Shown here one piece after another: positions 19,001 to 28,232 of a stretch of DNA of 64,000 nucleotides. The notes below the pieces were generated by a model that was given only the letters and a program-made list of their open reading frames with translations, searched no databases and was not told the origin of the DNA. The position numbers were made by a program, and so were the translations under genes. The DNA is from [Mycobacterium] crassicus. Its GTDB lineage: Bacteria > Actinomycetota > Actinomycetes > Mycobacteriales > Mycobacteriaceae. The stretch spans positions 1,039,033 through 1,103,032 of the forward strand of contig NZ_CP084029.1 in the NCBI RefSeq assembly GCF_020181615.1, in the 5' to 3' direction. Numbering within the stretch: position 1 is the first letter of the stretch; each line of letters opens with the position of its first letter.

Positions 19001-20488
19001 TTCTCGGCGTCGGTGTCGGGTGCGGAGTTGATGGTCAAGGGCGCCCCGGAAGTGGTGCTGGCGGCCTGCCCGGGCCTCGGCGCGGATGCCGCCGACACGG
19101 TCGCCGAACTGGCCGCCGACGGACTGCGGGTGATCGCGGTGGCGCAGCGCCGGCTCACCGCCGCGCAGGCCAAGGCGCTGCGCGACGACCCCGGTGCCAT
19201 CACCGAGCTGTGCCGCAGCGGCCTGTCGCTGACCGGGTTTCTCGGCATCTCCGACACCCCGCGCGCCGAAGCGCCGCAACTGCTCGCCGAGTTGGCCGAC
19301 CGCGGCGTCGGTATCCGGCTGATCACCGGGGATCACCCGGTGACCGCAACCGCCATCGCCGCGGAGCTCGGTGTCCCGGTCACCGCCGAACAGGTCATCA
19401 CCGGCGCGGAATGGAATGCGTGCTCGCGCAAGGAGCAGGAGCGGGCGGTGGCCGAACGGGTGATCTTCGCGCGGATGTCCCCGGAGAACAAGGTGCAGGT
19501 CGTGCAGACCCTCGAGCGCAGCGGGCGGGTCAGCGCCATGGTCGGCGACGGCGCCAACGACGCTGCGGCGATTCGTGCTGCCAGCGTGGGGCTCGGGGTT
19601 GTCGCCCGCGGCAGCGACTCGGCACACGCCACCGCCGACATCGTGCTGACCGACGGCCGCATCGGCGCCCTGGTGGACGCCATCGATGAGGGCCGGCGGC
19701 TGTGGCGCGGAGTGCAGTTGGCGGTCACCGGCCTGCTCGGCGGCAACGTCGGCGAGGTGATCTTCGGTGTCATCGGCACCGCATTGACCGGCAGCTCGCC
19801 GCTGAACAATCGCCAACTGCTGCTGATGAACATGCTGACCGACGCGCTGCCGGCCACCGCCGTCGCGGTCAGCACCCCTGCCGGTCCGGCGCAGCGGGTG
19901 GTGCACGGCATCGACGAGCGCAGGCTGATGCGTGCCGTCGCGGTCCGCGGCGCCATCACCGGGGCGGCGGCCAGTGCGGCATGGGCGATGGCTCGCGTCA
20001 CCGGTGTGATGGGCGGCCCGCAGCGCGCGGCGACGGTCGCCTTGATCACCCTGGTCGCCACCGAGCTGGCCCAGACCCTGGTGGACTCGCACGCCCCGCT
20101 GGTGTGGCTCACCGCCGCCGGTTCGTTCGCGGTGTTCGCGGCGATGATCAGCCTGCCCGGTGTCAGCCAGCTGCTCGGCTGCGTCCCGATCGGCCCGCTG
20201 GGCTGGGCGCAGGCCCTGGGAGCGACCGGAGCCGCGGTCCTGGGGATCGCCGCGGCGCCGCACCTGTTGCCGGCGGCCTGGCGCGACGCGGAGTCCGCGG
20301 AGGCCGGCGCCGAAGCGATGCCGCCGGCCTCCGAGCCGTCGACGGAGCCGTTCTCGCAGACGCTGCAGACGATGGTCTCGGGCCCGCTGGCGGTGGTGCA
20401 GGCGCTGCGGCCCGCGGCTGCGCGTGCCCCCGATTCGCCCGCGTGGTCCGCTGATGCGTCTACGGTGTTGGCCAGCCAGACAAACTGA
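16076..20488 (+). CDS. Giant cation-transporting P-type ATPase, CtpI/CtpH-like
   Basis: A membrane ATPase of about 1470 aa from GTG 16076 (the frame is open to TTG 15989). The N-terminal half carries a heavy-metal-associated-like fold (WIEVRGLADAEGAELGRQVLDALLARPGVASARIN) and hydrophobic segments. The C-terminal half is a complete pump: DESSLTGESLSVDK, VPEGMPLMATL, phosphorylation site CFDKTGTLSENRL, GDGANDAAAIRAA and terminal helices. PEGMP in place of CPC argues against the classic P1B heavy-metal class and fits the CtpI/CtpH/CtpF group. It is roughly twice usual P-type length, as in M. tuberculosis CtpI. The ion is unknown; the divergent ArsR gene points to metal control. Confidence 0.88.
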   Translation: MLSKLIGTSVLLRPAAWGIQTTVALVEAATRNASAATEAVGAVATAGLQLAAVPVREGARLLSGETSTATLTRRCWRGEQRAWIEVRGLADAEGAELGRQVLDALLARPGVASARINRQLSRVVVELAVEGDRISLKDLCGLIDDAERSHRRSGGSAPTSCAGSVGAAGLPGDGLLLLARGMMVGVNAAGLAVAVAGWALRLPQAPMAVDAIATFANYQPWLRRRLADRIGTVPADTVLSLISVGARIAMLSPATLAVDLGLQGIKAAESQASAQAWSRHEPLLARHAEQADVHLPSRPVPLPEGPAARHGRRMALVQVVGTGLVGVITRNATMAATATVVTAPKAMRITTESFAGTLSRALVEQHAALPLNPEGLRRLDRVDAVLIDPRVFCQGTAHHPMAAALLGEARASGAQLITLDVAELGELRPAFDELAPVDGLDFDDALDVALTGLQQAGRTVAVLSSTAAQALCSADVGVGIMPGPDDEPAVPPPFTADLLLADLAGAWRVLHALPAARAATERGISISTGASALGALLMVPGVRGGRGTGPVTAGAAAGLLSGYLLARGVARTPAPRPAPSYEWHGMSVDEVRALLPVPDLGAVAAELDAPPSMAWQFIKAVRTELSDPLMPVLALCSTATAMLGSPIDALMVSTVLVGNCMLAAGQQLQAENRLNRLLAQQTRPARTVEIGATNSYAEVVADRLLPGTLIEVRSNEVVPADARLIEATDLEVDESSLTGESLSVDKQIEAVLPGAELAERSCMLYAGTTAIAGTAVAVVTAVGSDTQARRAAELAAGDLPVVGLQHQLSRLMSRAFPASAAGGAMVGLLGMLRGGGLRPALGNAIAVAVAAVPEGMPLMATLAQHASAQRLSKSGALVRIPRSVEALGRVEVVCFDKTGTLSENRLRVTRVLPVSGHAHDDVLRAAANAAPAREGTAHAHATDQAVTEAAAGISDGGAPLWTTTDAHLPFRSGRAFSASVSGAELMVKGAPEVVLAACPGLGADAADTVAELAADGLRVIAVAQRRLTAAQAKALRDDPGAITELCRSGLSLTGFLGISDTPRAEAPQLLAELADRGVGIRLITGDHPVTATAIAAELGVPVTAEQVITGAEWNACSRKEQERAVAERVIFARMSPENKVQVVQTLERSGRVSAMVGDGANDAAAIRAASVGLGVVARGSDSAHATADIVLTDGRIGALVDAIDEGRRLWRGVQLAVTGLLGGNVGEVIFGVIGTALTGSSPLNNRQLLLMNMLTDALPATAVAVSTPAGPAQRVVHGIDERRLMRAVAVRGAITGAAASAAWAMARVTGVMGGPQRAATVALITLVATELAQTLVDSHAPLVWLTAAGSFAVFAAMISLPGVSQLLGCVPIGPLGWAQALGATGAAVLGIAAAPHLLPAAWRDAESAEAGAEAMPPASEPSTEPFSQTLQTMVSGPLAVVQALRPAAARAPDSPAWSADASTVLASQTN

Positions 20489-20504
20489 TCCGCGGAGGCG
20501 CCGC

Positions 20505-20900
20505 ATGCATCCATTCCGGCAAGCCGTCGAAGCCCGCGACACCGCGGCCATCGAGGCGCTGCTGTCCGACGACGTCGTGTTCACCAGCCCGGTGGCGTTC
20601 AAGCCCTATCCGGGCAAGGCGATCACCGCGGCGATCCTCCGCGGGGTGATGCGGGTCTTCGAGGACTTTCACTACGTCCGGGAGATCGCCGATCCTGGCG
20701 GACGTGACCATGCCCTGGTGTTCGAGGCCACGGTGGCCGGCAAGCGCATCACCGGATGCGATTTCCTGCATGTCGATGACGACGGCAAGATCGACGACTT
20801 CATGGTGATGGTGCGGCCGCTGTCGGCGGCCACTGCGCTGGCCGAGGCTATGGGGGCGCAGTTCGAGCAGATCAGCCGCGAGGCCGCGCAGGCCGGCTGA
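20505..20900 (+). CDS. NTF2-like (SnoaL-type) small protein
   Basis: A 131-aa protein starting at ATG 20505 behind CGCGGAGGCG, 16 bases after the ATPase stop. The pattern MHPFRQAVEARDTAAIEAL, LSDDVVFTSPVAFKPYPGK, then DFLHVDDDGKIDDFMVMVRP, is typical of NTF2-like folds, which serve as enzymes or ligand binders. No function can be assigned. It is probably co-transcribed with the ATPase. Confidence 0.8.
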   Translation: MHPFRQAVEARDTAAIEALLSDDVVFTSPVAFKPYPGKAITAAILRGVMRVFEDFHYVREIADPGGRDHALVFEATVAGKRITGCDFLHVDDDGKIDDFMVMVRPLSAATALAEAMGAQFEQISREAAQAG

Positions 20901-20930
20901 GCTGCCCAGCGATCCCGGCGCCACTGCCCG

Positions 20931-21293
20931 TCAGCCGGCGGCGTCCGGCTGGTCGGCGAGCCCCAGCCGCAGGTGTTCGCTGTGGTAGACGGCCTCGTCG
21001 AGGAGTTGGGCGACGTGGTTGTCGTAGAGCCGGTAGACGATGCTGCGACCCGACCGGTTGCCTACGACCAATCCCAGGTTGCGCAGCAGGCGCAGCTGAT
21101 GCGATACCGCCGACTGTTCCATGCCGACCGCCTCGGCCAGTTCGCTCACCGGCCGCGGCCCATGCCGCAGCTCGGTGAGGATCAACAGCCGGCTCGGGGT
21201 GGCCAGTGCCTGCAGCGTGGTCGCCACATGGTTTGCGCCATCGGCATCGAGTCGTGCCACCGGTCGGTGGCGACCATCGACTCCGTGCCCCAT
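20931..21293 (-). CDS. nmtR: NmtR, ArsR/SmtB-family Ni/Co-sensing repressor
   Basis: A 120-aa repressor of a cobalt/nickel exporter. From ATG 21293 it begins MGHGVDGRHRP and runs closely parallel to what I remember of M. tuberculosis NmtR. The alpha5 metal ligands Asp91, His93, His104 and His107 (DNHVAQLLDEAVYHSEH) and the N-terminal Gly2-His3 are all in place. Positions 109 and 116, which as I recall are His in the M. tuberculosis protein, are Arg and Pro here. The recognition helix is MEQSAVSHQLRLLRNLGLV. It is divergent from the CtpJ-type ATPase, with the operator between them. Open codons upstream to 21350 overlap the operator and are not preferred. Confidence 0.93.
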   Translation of the reverse strand: MGHGVDGRHRPVARLDADGANHVATTLQALATPSRLLILTELRHGPRPVSELAEAVGMEQSAVSHQLRLLRNLGLVVGNRSGRSIVYRLYDNHVAQLLDEAVYHSEHLRLGLADQPDAAG

Positions 21294-21334
21294 GACTGGG
21301 CAGTTTAGCCGACCGAGCGAACATACGTGGTTGC

Positions 21335-21360
21335 ATGAAGACATATTCATATGTTCTGAT
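21335..21360. promoter_or_regulatory. NmtR operator, imperfect 12-2-12 inverted repeat
   Basis: The halves are ATGAAGACATAT (21335-21346) and ATATGTTCTGAT (21349-21360), separated by TC. The inner 6-2-6 part ACATATTCATATGT is perfect, and 9 of 12 positions pair overall. This is the classic SmtB/ArsR operator layout, placed between nmtR and the exporter, 37 bases before the exporter start. Confidence 0.75.
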
Positions 21361-21397
21361 GTGCCCGGGATCGGTTCCGACGTTCGGGAGGTGGGCT

Positions 21398-23368
21398 ATG
21401 GCCGTGGCGACTCCTGTGTCGGCGCGCTCGGTTGCGACGGCGCATGTGGTGCCGGTGCGCCGCACCCGGTTATTCGCCCTTCCGGAAATGCGTTGGGCCG
21501 CAGTGGCCCTGGTGCTGTTCCTGGCGGGCTTGGCGGTGCAGTTGACCAGCGGGCCGCCCGCGGTGTGGTGGGGGATGTACCTGGCGTGCCTGGCGGCCGG
21601 TGGGTGGGAACCGGGATTGGCCGGCCTGACAGCGTTGCGCGACAAGACCCTCGACGTGGATCTGTTGATGGTCGCGGCGGCGATCGGTGCCGCGAGCATC
21701 GGGCAGGTCACCGATGGTGCGCTGCTGATCGTCATCTTCGCGACGTCCGGCGCGTTGGAGGCGCTGGCCACCGCCAGGACCGAGGACTCCGTGCGGGGTC
21801 TGCTGGACCTGGCGCCGGATTCGGCCGTCCGGATCACCGCGGAGGGTGATGAGCAGACCGTTCAGGTCACCGACCTCGATGTGGGCGATGTCCTGTTGGT
21901 GCGCCCGGGTGAGCGGATCGCCGCCGATGCCATCGTGATCTCCGGTGGCAGCGAGATCGACCAGGCCACCATCACCGGTGAGCCACTGCCGGTGGACAAG
22001 ACGGTCGGCGACGAGGTGTTCGCCGGAACTCTCAACGGCACTGGAACACTGCGCATTCGGGTCGACCGCCGGGCGGGGGAGTCCGTCGTCGCCCGCATCG
22101 CCACCCTGGTCGAGCAGGCCAGCCAGACCAAGGCGCGCACCCAGCTGTTCATCGAAAAGGTCGAGCAGCGCTACTCGATCGGCATGGTGACCGTCACCCT
22201 CGCGGTGTTCGCAGTACCGTTGCTGGCCGGGGAACCGCTGCAGCGCGCACTGTTGCGGGCCATGACGTTCATGATCGTCGCCTCACCGTGCGCAGTCGTT
22301 CTGGCCACCATGCCGCCGTTGCTGGCCGCGATCGCCAACGCCGGACGCCACGGGGTGCTCGCCAAATCCGCGGTCGTGATGGAACAACTCGGCGCCACCA
22401 CCGTGATCGCGTTCGACAAGACCGGAACCCTGACCCGAGGGACGCCTGAACTCGCCGAAATCCACTGCGTCGATCAGCAATTCACCGAAGAATCGCTCTT
22501 ATGTCTCGCCGCGGCGGCAGAGCATCCCAGCGAGCACCCGTTGGCATCGGCGATCGTGCGGGCCGCCCGCGCCCGCAGTCTGGACCTTCCCGCCGCCGAT
22601 CGGTTCACCGCCCATCCAGGTCGCGGCGTCACCGCCGAAGTCGACGGCCACGTAGTCGGGGTCGCATCCCCGGCCGCTGTGCTGTCGGGACCGGCTCACA
22701 CCGCGAAGGTCGCCGAGGTGACCGCGGCCGTCGACGAGCTGCAGCGGCGTGGCCACACCGCGGTGATCGTGACGTGCGACGGAACGGCGGCCGGGGTATT
22801 GGGCCTCACCGATCAGCTGCGCCCCGAAGCCGCCGTTTCGGTCGAAGGCGCCCGTCGGCTCACCGGTCGCACGCCGGTGCTGTTGACCGGCGACAACCAG
22901 GCCGCCGCGGACCGGCTGGCGGCCGAGGTCGGGATCACCGATGTGCGCGCCGGACTGTTGCCCGAAGCCAAGGTTGCCGCGGTGAAACAGCTGCAAGCGG
23001 CCGGCGCCAACGTCACCGTGGTCGGCGACGGTATCAATGACGCCCCCGCCCTTGCCGCCGCCCACGCCGGTATCGCGATGGGCGGGGCAGGCTCGGACCT
23101 GACCTTGCAGACCGCCGATGCGGTCGTGGTCCGTGACGACCTCACCACGATCCCCGCCGTCATCGCCCTGTCCCGTAGAGCGCGCCGGGTGGTCACCGCC
23201 AACCTCGTCATCGCGGCCACCTTCATCACCGCCCTGGTCCTCTGGGATCTGATCGGGGAGCTGCCGCTGCCGCTCGGTGTCGCGGGGCACGAAGGGTCCA
23301 CCATCATCGTCGGACTCAACGGCCTACGCCTGCTGCGGCGCAGTGCGTGGCGTCCGATCAGCACATGA
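21398..23368 (+). CDS. ctpJ: P1B-4-type cobalt/nickel-exporting P-type ATPase, CtpJ-like
   Basis: An inner-membrane metal efflux ATPase of 656 aa. The P1B-4 signature SPC is at residues 296-298 (IVASPCAVVLA). The phosphorylated Asp340 lies in FDKTGTLTRGTP, TGEPLPVDK is the actuator motif, GDGINDAPALAAA is present, and a C-terminal HEGST motif diagnostic of the Co/Ni group is in GVAGHEGSTIIVGLNGLRLL. ATG 21398 follows GGGAGG at seven bases; the earlier ATG 21335 lies inside the operator. There is no N-terminal metal-binding domain. Pairing with nmtR identifies it as CtpJ rather than CtpD. Confidence 0.93.
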   Translation: MAVATPVSARSVATAHVVPVRRTRLFALPEMRWAAVALVLFLAGLAVQLTSGPPAVWWGMYLACLAAGGWEPGLAGLTALRDKTLDVDLLMVAAAIGAASIGQVTDGALLIVIFATSGALEALATARTEDSVRGLLDLAPDSAVRITAEGDEQTVQVTDLDVGDVLLVRPGERIAADAIVISGGSEIDQATITGEPLPVDKTVGDEVFAGTLNGTGTLRIRVDRRAGESVVARIATLVEQASQTKARTQLFIEKVEQRYSIGMVTVTLAVFAVPLLAGEPLQRALLRAMTFMIVASPCAVVLATMPPLLAAIANAGRHGVLAKSAVVMEQLGATTVIAFDKTGTLTRGTPELAEIHCVDQQFTEESLLCLAAAAEHPSEHPLASAIVRAARARSLDLPAADRFTAHPGRGVTAEVDGHVVGVASPAAVLSGPAHTAKVAEVTAAVDELQRRGHTAVIVTCDGTAAGVLGLTDQLRPEAAVSVEGARRLTGRTPVLLTGDNQAAADRLAAEVGITDVRAGLLPEAKVAAVKQLQAAGANVTVVGDGINDAPALAAAHAGIAMGGAGSDLTLQTADAVVVRDDLTTIPAVIALSRRARRVVTANLVIAATFITALVLWDLIGELPLPLGVAGHEGSTIIVGLNGLRLLRRSAWRPIST

Positions 23369-24282
23369 TCGGACTCGTTGTCGTCTCCGTGATGTGGGGC
23401 AGCACCGCGACATTGGTCAAGATCGCCCTCGGCGGGGCTTCGCCGCTGTATGTCACTGCGGCCCGGGTCATCACCAGCACCCTGGTCCTGCTGCCTATCG
23501 CGTGGCACCGCTTGCGCCGCAACCCCTCCCGGGTCCGGGCCACGCGGGAGAACATCCGGCACCTGATGGTCCTGTCCATCGTGTTGGTGCTGGCGCCCTA
23601 CGCATTGGTCTCTTGGGGCCAGCAGTACGTCACCGCGAGCCTGGCCTCGGTTCTCAACGCCACCATCCCGCTGTGGACGATCATCTTCGCGGCCCTGCAC
23701 ACAAGTACGCCGCCGCGGCGACGCCAAGCCATCGGCATCGTCACCGGTCTGGCCGGCGTCGTCATCCTGGTCGGGTTGCACCCGTCCGATCTACAGGCCG
23801 ACACGCTGCTCGCCGTCGCGGCACTGTCGGTGGCGTCGGCCTCGCGTGGTTTCGGCTACCTCTATCTGCACCACAATGTCTCGCAGCTGCCGCCCCTGCA
23901 GATCGCCGCCACCACCCAGTGCATGGCCGCCGCCATGCTGCTGCCGGTTCTCGCTGATACCGGGGGACAGGCGTTCACGCCCGGCACCGTCGGCGCGTTG
24001 GTCGCTCTGGGGGTGATCGCGACGGCCGGAGCACAATTACTGAACTACCACAACATCTCCCGGCTCGGTCCGACCACCGCGTCCTTGTCGACCTACCTGA
24101 TCTCGATCTTCGGCGTCATCATCGCGGTGGTCGGCCTCGGCGAGGCCCTCACGGCCCAGATCATCGTCGGAACCGCAGTGATCCTCGGCTCCGTCACGCT
24201 GGCCTACCGCCGCGACCCCACGCCTCAGGTGTCGGGTCACCAACCGGCGTCATCAGACCCGACTACAGTCTCGGATCGGTGA
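23365..24282 (+). CDS. DMT-superfamily (EamA) transporter
   Basis: A ten-helix drug/metabolite exporter of 305 aa with two EamA repeats: MIGLVVVSVMWGSTATLVKI at the start and the second repeat from about residue 150, ending VGTAVILGSVTLAYRRD. ATG 23365 overlaps the ctpJ TGA as ATGA, implying translational coupling. A GTG at 23347 is also in frame. The substrate is unknown; coupling to ctpJ suggests a role in metal or metal-chelate stress, which is inference. Confidence 0.85.
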   Translation: MIGLVVVSVMWGSTATLVKIALGGASPLYVTAARVITSTLVLLPIAWHRLRRNPSRVRATRENIRHLMVLSIVLVLAPYALVSWGQQYVTASLASVLNATIPLWTIIFAALHTSTPPRRRQAIGIVTGLAGVVILVGLHPSDLQADTLLAVAALSVASASRGFGYLYLHHNVSQLPPLQIAATTQCMAAAMLLPVLADTGGQAFTPGTVGALVALGVIATAGAQLLNYHNISRLGPTTASLSTYLISIFGVIIAVVGLGEALTAQIIVGTAVILGSVTLAYRRDPTPQVSGHQPASSDPTTVSDR

Positions 24283-24288
24283 TATCAG

Positions 24289-24696
24289 GTGCCGTGGTGG
24301 CTTGACTTGCTGATCGGCCTCGCCGCGGCTATCGGTGCCGGGTGGCTCGCGCTCGGCGGGGCGCTGGCAGTCCAGCGGCCGCGCGGCCGGCTGTTGGGTG
24401 AGACGCTGCGGATCCTGCCCGACATGATCCGGCTCCTACGCCGATTGGCGACGGATCGCAGCCTTCCCCGCGCGGTCCGGATCCGGCTCTGGCTGTTGCT
24501 GATCTACCTGGCATCGCCGATCGACATCATCCCGGATTTCATCCCGATACTCGGCTACGCCGACGACGCGATCATCGCCGTCGTCGTCCTCCGAAGCATT
24601 GTGCGACGGGCCGGTATCGATACGGTGCGCGCGCGGTGGCCGGGAAGTGCGGACGGCTTTGCGGCGCTCACTCGAATCATCGGCCTCACCGAATGA
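24289..24696 (+). CDS. YkvA/DUF1232 family membrane protein
   Basis: A 135-aa protein from GTG 24289, six bases after the transporter stop. It has an N-terminal hydrophobic helix (LLIGLAAAIGAGWLALGGAL) and the DUF1232 hallmark IYLASPIDIIPDFIPILGYADDAIIAVVVLR. The family is widespread and of unknown function. Confidence 0.85.
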   Translation: MPWWLDLLIGLAAAIGAGWLALGGALAVQRPRGRLLGETLRILPDMIRLLRRLATDRSLPRAVRIRLWLLLIYLASPIDIIPDFIPILGYADDAIIAVVVLRSIVRRAGIDTVRARWPGSADGFAALTRIIGLTE

Positions 24697-24774
24697 TGGG
24701 GCACGCGGCCTGATCCGCAGCGGCGTGGGGTGCCACAATCGAACCGGCCGCTTCCCACCCCTCCAGGAGAGACA

Positions 24775-25986
24775 ATGACGTTCTCGGTAGAACTCAGTGA
24801 CGACGTGATCGAGTTGCGGGACTGGGTGCACCAGTTCGCCGCCGACGTCGTTCGCCCGGCCGCCGCCGAGTGGGATGAGCGTGAGGAGACACCGTGGCCG
24901 GTAATTCAAGAGGCCGCCAAAGTCGGTCTGTACTCGCCCGAAATGTTCGCCACCCAGGCCGCCGAACCGAGCGGAATCGGCATGCTGACGCTGTTCGAGG
25001 AGCTGTTCTGGGGTGACGCCGGCATCGCGCTGTCGATTCTGGGTACCGGGTTGGCGGCAGCGGCCCTGGCGGGCAACGGAACTCCCGAGCAGCTGGGCCA
25101 GTGGCTGCCGGAGATGTTCGGCACCGCCGATGACCCCAAGCTCGGGGCGTTCTGCTCCTCGGAGCCCGACGCCGGCTCGGACGTCGGCGCGATCCGGACC
25201 CGCGCCCGCTTCGACGAGGCGACCCGCGAATGGGTGCTCAACGGCACCAAGACCTGGGCCACCAACGGTGGCATCGCCAACGTGCACATCGTGGTCGCCT
25301 CGGTCTATCCCGAGCTCGGCTCGCGCGGACAGACCAGCTTCGTGATCCCGCCCGGCACCCCGGGCCTGGCGCAGGGCCAGAAGTTCAAGAAGCACGGCAT
25401 CCGGGCCTCGCACACCGCCGAGATCGTCCTGGACAACGTCCGTCTGCCCGAGGACATGATCCTCGGTGGCCGGGAGAAGTTCGAGGAGCGCGTCGCCCGG
25501 GTCAAGTCCGGTGCGTCGGCCGGAGGACAGGCGGCGATGAAGACCTTTGAGCGCACCCGCCCGACCGTCGGTGCGATGGCGGTCGGTGTGGCCCGCGCCG
25601 CCTACGAGTACGCCCTCGACTACGCCTGCCAGCGTGAGCAGTTCGGTCGCAAGATCGGCGAGTTCCAGGCTGTTGCGTTCAAGCTGGCCGACATGAAGAG
25701 CCGTATCGACGCCGCCCGGCTCCTGGTGTGGCGGGCCGGCTGGATGGGACGCAACAACAAGGCCTTCGACAACGCGGAGGGCTCGATGGCCAAGCTGTTC
25801 GCCAGCGAGACCGCCGTGTACGTCACCGACGAGGCGATCCAGATCCTCGGCGGCAACGGCTACACCCGCGACTACCCGGTCGAGCGGATGCACCGCGACG
25901 CCAAGATCTTCACCATCTTCGAGGGCACCAGTGAGATTCAGCGACTGGTCATCGCCCGGGCGCTGACAGGTCTGCCGCTGCGTTAG
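24775..25986 (+). CDS. Acyl-CoA dehydrogenase (FadE family)
   Basis: A flavoenzyme of 403 aa that introduces the alpha-beta double bond in acyl-CoA. It has [54 protein letters not shown] and the C-terminal [17 protein letters not shown], where the Glu of EGTSE is the usual catalytic base position. ATG 24775 follows CCAGGAGAGACA. It ends with a four-base overlap against the convergent DUF1348 gene. It stands alone, so its pathway is not defined by context. Confidence 0.93.
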   Translation: MTFSVELSDDVIELRDWVHQFAADVVRPAAAEWDEREETPWPVIQEAAKVGLYSPEMFATQAAEPSGIGMLTLFEELFWGDAGIALSILGTGLAAAALAGNGTPEQLGQWLPEMFGTADDPKLGAFCSSEPDAGSDVGAIRTRARFDEATREWVLNGTKTWATNGGIANVHIVVASVYPELGSRGQTSFVIPPGTPGLAQGQKFKKHGIRASHTAEIVLDNVRLPEDMILGGREKFEERVARVKSGASAGGQAAMKTFERTRPTVGAMAVGVARAAYEYALDYACQREQFGRKIGEFQAVAFKLADMKSRIDAARLLVWRAGWMGRNNKAFDNAEGSMAKLFASETAVYVTDEAIQILGGNGYTRDYPVERMHRDAKIFTIFEGTSEIQRLVIARALTGLPLR

Positions 25987-26444
25987 TGCAGCGGGATCTC
26001 CTGCCCGCGCTCCGACTCCGGCCTAGGTCCGAAAAATCGGCGGTCGGCGGCATCGATGGGGACATCGTTGATGCTGGCCTCGCGGCGGCGCATCAGCCCG
26101 TGGTCGTCGAACTCCCAGAGTTCGTTGCCGTAGCTGCGGTACCACTGCCCGGCGGCATCGTGGGATTCGTATTGGAACCGGACCCCGATACGGTTCCCGC
26201 GAAACCCCCACAGGCTCTTGCGAAGCGCGTAGTCGAGTTCGCGTTCCCACTTGGCGGTGAGGAACTCGACGATCGCCGCACGCCCGGTGATGAACTGGTC
26301 GCGGTTGCGCCACACCGAATCCGGCGTGTAGGCCAGGCTGACGGCGTGCGGGTCGCGGGTGTTCCAGGCGTCCTCGGCCGCCTGCACCTTCTGTAGCGCG
26401 CCGTCCAGATCGAACGGCGGAACAGGCGGTCGGTGCTCAGGCAT
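25983..26444 (-). CDS. DUF1348 / NTF2-like protein
   Basis: A 153-aa protein beginning [17 protein letters not shown], with [45 protein letters not shown] and [22 protein letters not shown], the pattern of DUF1348 proteins. ATG 26444 follows GGATAGGAGGACC. It lies 11 bases downstream of the SDR at 26456-27196 on the same strand, so the two are probably one operon. Function unknown. Confidence 0.85.
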   Translation of the reverse strand: MPEHRPPVPPFDLDGALQKVQAAEDAWNTRDPHAVSLAYTPDSVWRNRDQFITGRAAIVEFLTAKWERELDYALRKSLWGFRGNRIGVRFQYESHDAAGQWYRSYGNELWEFDDHGLMRRREASINDVPIDAADRRFFGPRPESERGQEIPLH

Positions 26445-26455
26445 GGTGGGTCCTC

Positions 26456-27196
26456 CTATCCGGCGGTTTTCCCATTGTCGGTCATGTACACCGCCCCGTG
26501 CACCGCGGTCGCGGCATCGCTGGCCAGAAACGCGATCACCTCGGCGACATCGGCCGGTGAGCTCATGCCGCGCGGTGAGGCCACCCGCATGATCAGGTTG
26601 ACGTCGGCGCCCTCGGGTAGCTGGAAGTTCGTCACCTGCGGGGTCAGCATCCCGCCCGGGCACACGGCGTTGACCCGCAGCTTCTCCGCGGTGAATTCGA
26701 CGGCCAGCGACCGGGTGAGGCCGACGAGGCCGTGCTTGGCCGCGCAGTAGCCCGCCGAGTACGCCTGGCCCTCCACCCCGGCGATCGAGGCGACGTTGAC
26801 GATGTTGCCGGCGGTCTCCAGTAGGTGAGGCAGCGCGGCGCGGCACAGGAAAAACGGGCCGTTGAGGTTGACCGCCAGGTCGTGGGCCCACTCGTCGTCG
26901 GTGACAGCCAGGGTGTGGCGCATCTGGTGGGCGCCGGCGACATTGACCAGGACATCGAGCCGCCCGAACCGCTCGACGCACTGCTGGACCGCCGCCGAGC
27001 AGTCCGCCGCCGTGCTGATGTCGGTGGGGGCGTAGTGCCCGCCGGGTACCTCGGCGAAAACCGTGGCCAGCCGTTCGGCGTCACGGGCCAGCCCGAACAC
27101 CGTCGCGCCGCGCCGGGCCAACAGCTGGGCCGTAGCCGCGCCCAGGCCCGACGAGGCGCCGGTCACCAGCGCCACTTTGCCTGACAGATCAGTCAT
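26456..27196 (-). CDS. Short-chain dehydrogenase/reductase
   Basis: A classical 246-aa SDR. The cofactor motif is [11 protein letters not shown] near the N-terminus ([12 protein letters not shown]), with VNVAG, the catalytic Ser in [13 protein letters not shown], and [11 protein letters not shown] with Tyr and Lys. ATG 27196 follows ACGGAGAG. It is divergent from the SDR at 27257 across 60 bases and upstream of the DUF1348 gene. The substrate is not evident. Confidence 0.9.
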   Translation of the reverse strand: MTDLSGKVALVTGASSGLGAATAQLLARRGATVFGLARDAERLATVFAEVPGGHYAPTDISTAADCSAAVQQCVERFGRLDVLVNVAGAHQMRHTLAVTDDEWAHDLAVNLNGPFFLCRAALPHLLETAGNIVNVASIAGVEGQAYSAGYCAAKHGLVGLTRSLAVEFTAEKLRVNAVCPGGMLTPQVTNFQLPEGADVNLIMRVASPRGMSSPADVAEVIAFLASDAATAVHGAVYMTDNGKTAG

Positions 27197-27256
27197 TTCG
27201 ACTCTCCGTATCACCCAGTCGACCGGCACTGGGGCGCAGCCGTATACCGTCCAGTT

Positions 27257-28108
27257 ATGGCTTCAGTATCGGTGATCACCGGCGGGGCGGGCGGCATGGG
27301 CCTGGCGACGGCCAAGATCATGGGTCGCGATCACACGGTGGTGCTGTGCGATGTCCGGCAGGATCGGCTCGATGCGGCCCAGGCCGCGCTCAACGATCTC
27401 GGCATCACCTCGACCATCGTCAACTGTGATGTCACCGACCGTGACGCGGTCGCCGGACTGTTCGAGACCGCATCCGGCCTCGGCACGCTGGCGTCGGTGA
27501 TCCACACCGCGGGCGTCGGCCCGAGCACGGGTGACGCCGAGTTCGTCATGCGGACCAACGCGTACGGCACCATCGTCGTCGATGAGGCGTTCTACGCCCG
27601 CGCCGCGGAGGGCGCCGTGATCGTCAACGTGGCCTCGATGTCGGCGTACCTGCTGCCCGACAAGATCATCCCCACCGGGCAGTTCCCGCTGGCGCTGAGC
27701 GATGGCGACGCCTTCGTGGCGGCGATGACGACGCACTGCAACCACGCTCCCGAAAAGGCGCGTTCGGGCTTCTCTTACACCGTCAGCAAGGCGTTCGTGA
27801 AGTGGTACACCGAGTCGCAGTCCGAACGATTCAGCGGTCGTGGACTGCGGATCGTCTCGGTGTCGCCGGGCAACGTCGACACCGAATTGGGCCGGCGGGA
27901 AGAGCAGGCCGGGGTCGGCGCGATGATGCCCGATGCGCTGGTCCCGCGGTGGGGCACTCCCGAGGAGATGGCCGAGCTGTTCGCCTTCTGCGCCGGCGAC
28001 AAGTGTGGCTACCTGCACGGCGCCGACCTGCTCGCCGACGGGGGAGTGGTTGCCTCGATGCGCGAACGCGCGAGGGTGGCCGCCGACAACAAGCCCGCCA
28101 ACAACTGA
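27257..28108 (+). CDS. Short-chain dehydrogenase/reductase
   Basis: A 283-aa SDR with ITGGAGGMGLATAKIMG, a VIHTAGVGPS segment, NVASMSAY and FSYTVSKAFVKWY as the active-site Tyr-Lys pair, and VSPGNVDTELGRRE. There is no ribosome site, but TACCGT (27245-27250) lies six bases before ATG, the right distance for a -10 element driving a leaderless transcript. Substrate unknown. Confidence 0.9.
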   Translation: MASVSVITGGAGGMGLATAKIMGRDHTVVLCDVRQDRLDAAQAALNDLGITSTIVNCDVTDRDAVAGLFETASGLGTLASVIHTAGVGPSTGDAEFVMRTNAYGTIVVDEAFYARAAEGAVIVNVASMSAYLLPDKIIPTGQFPLALSDGDAFVAAMTTHCNHAPEKARSGFSYTVSKAFVKWYTESQSERFSGRGLRIVSVSPGNVDTELGRREEQAGVGAMMPDALVPRWGTPEEMAELFAFCAGDKCGYLHGADLLADGGVVASMRERARVAADNKPANN

Positions 28109-28232
28109 GCGGCGCTGGTCGCCCGGGCATCGGGCGGCGGCGCACGTGGATAGCGTGCCGTTGAGGGCAGGAACGCGAGGCCAACGGCCTAAAACGGCAA
28201 TCTGAACACCGCGCGGCGACTTGACGGCACTA

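Noticed and set aside
18296..20602. Long open frame on the minus strand opposite the CtpI-like ATPase
   Set aside because: Its translation is Arg/Gly/His-rich with no domain, a usual antisense shadow of a high-GC gene. The plus-strand frame has every P-type ATPase motif.
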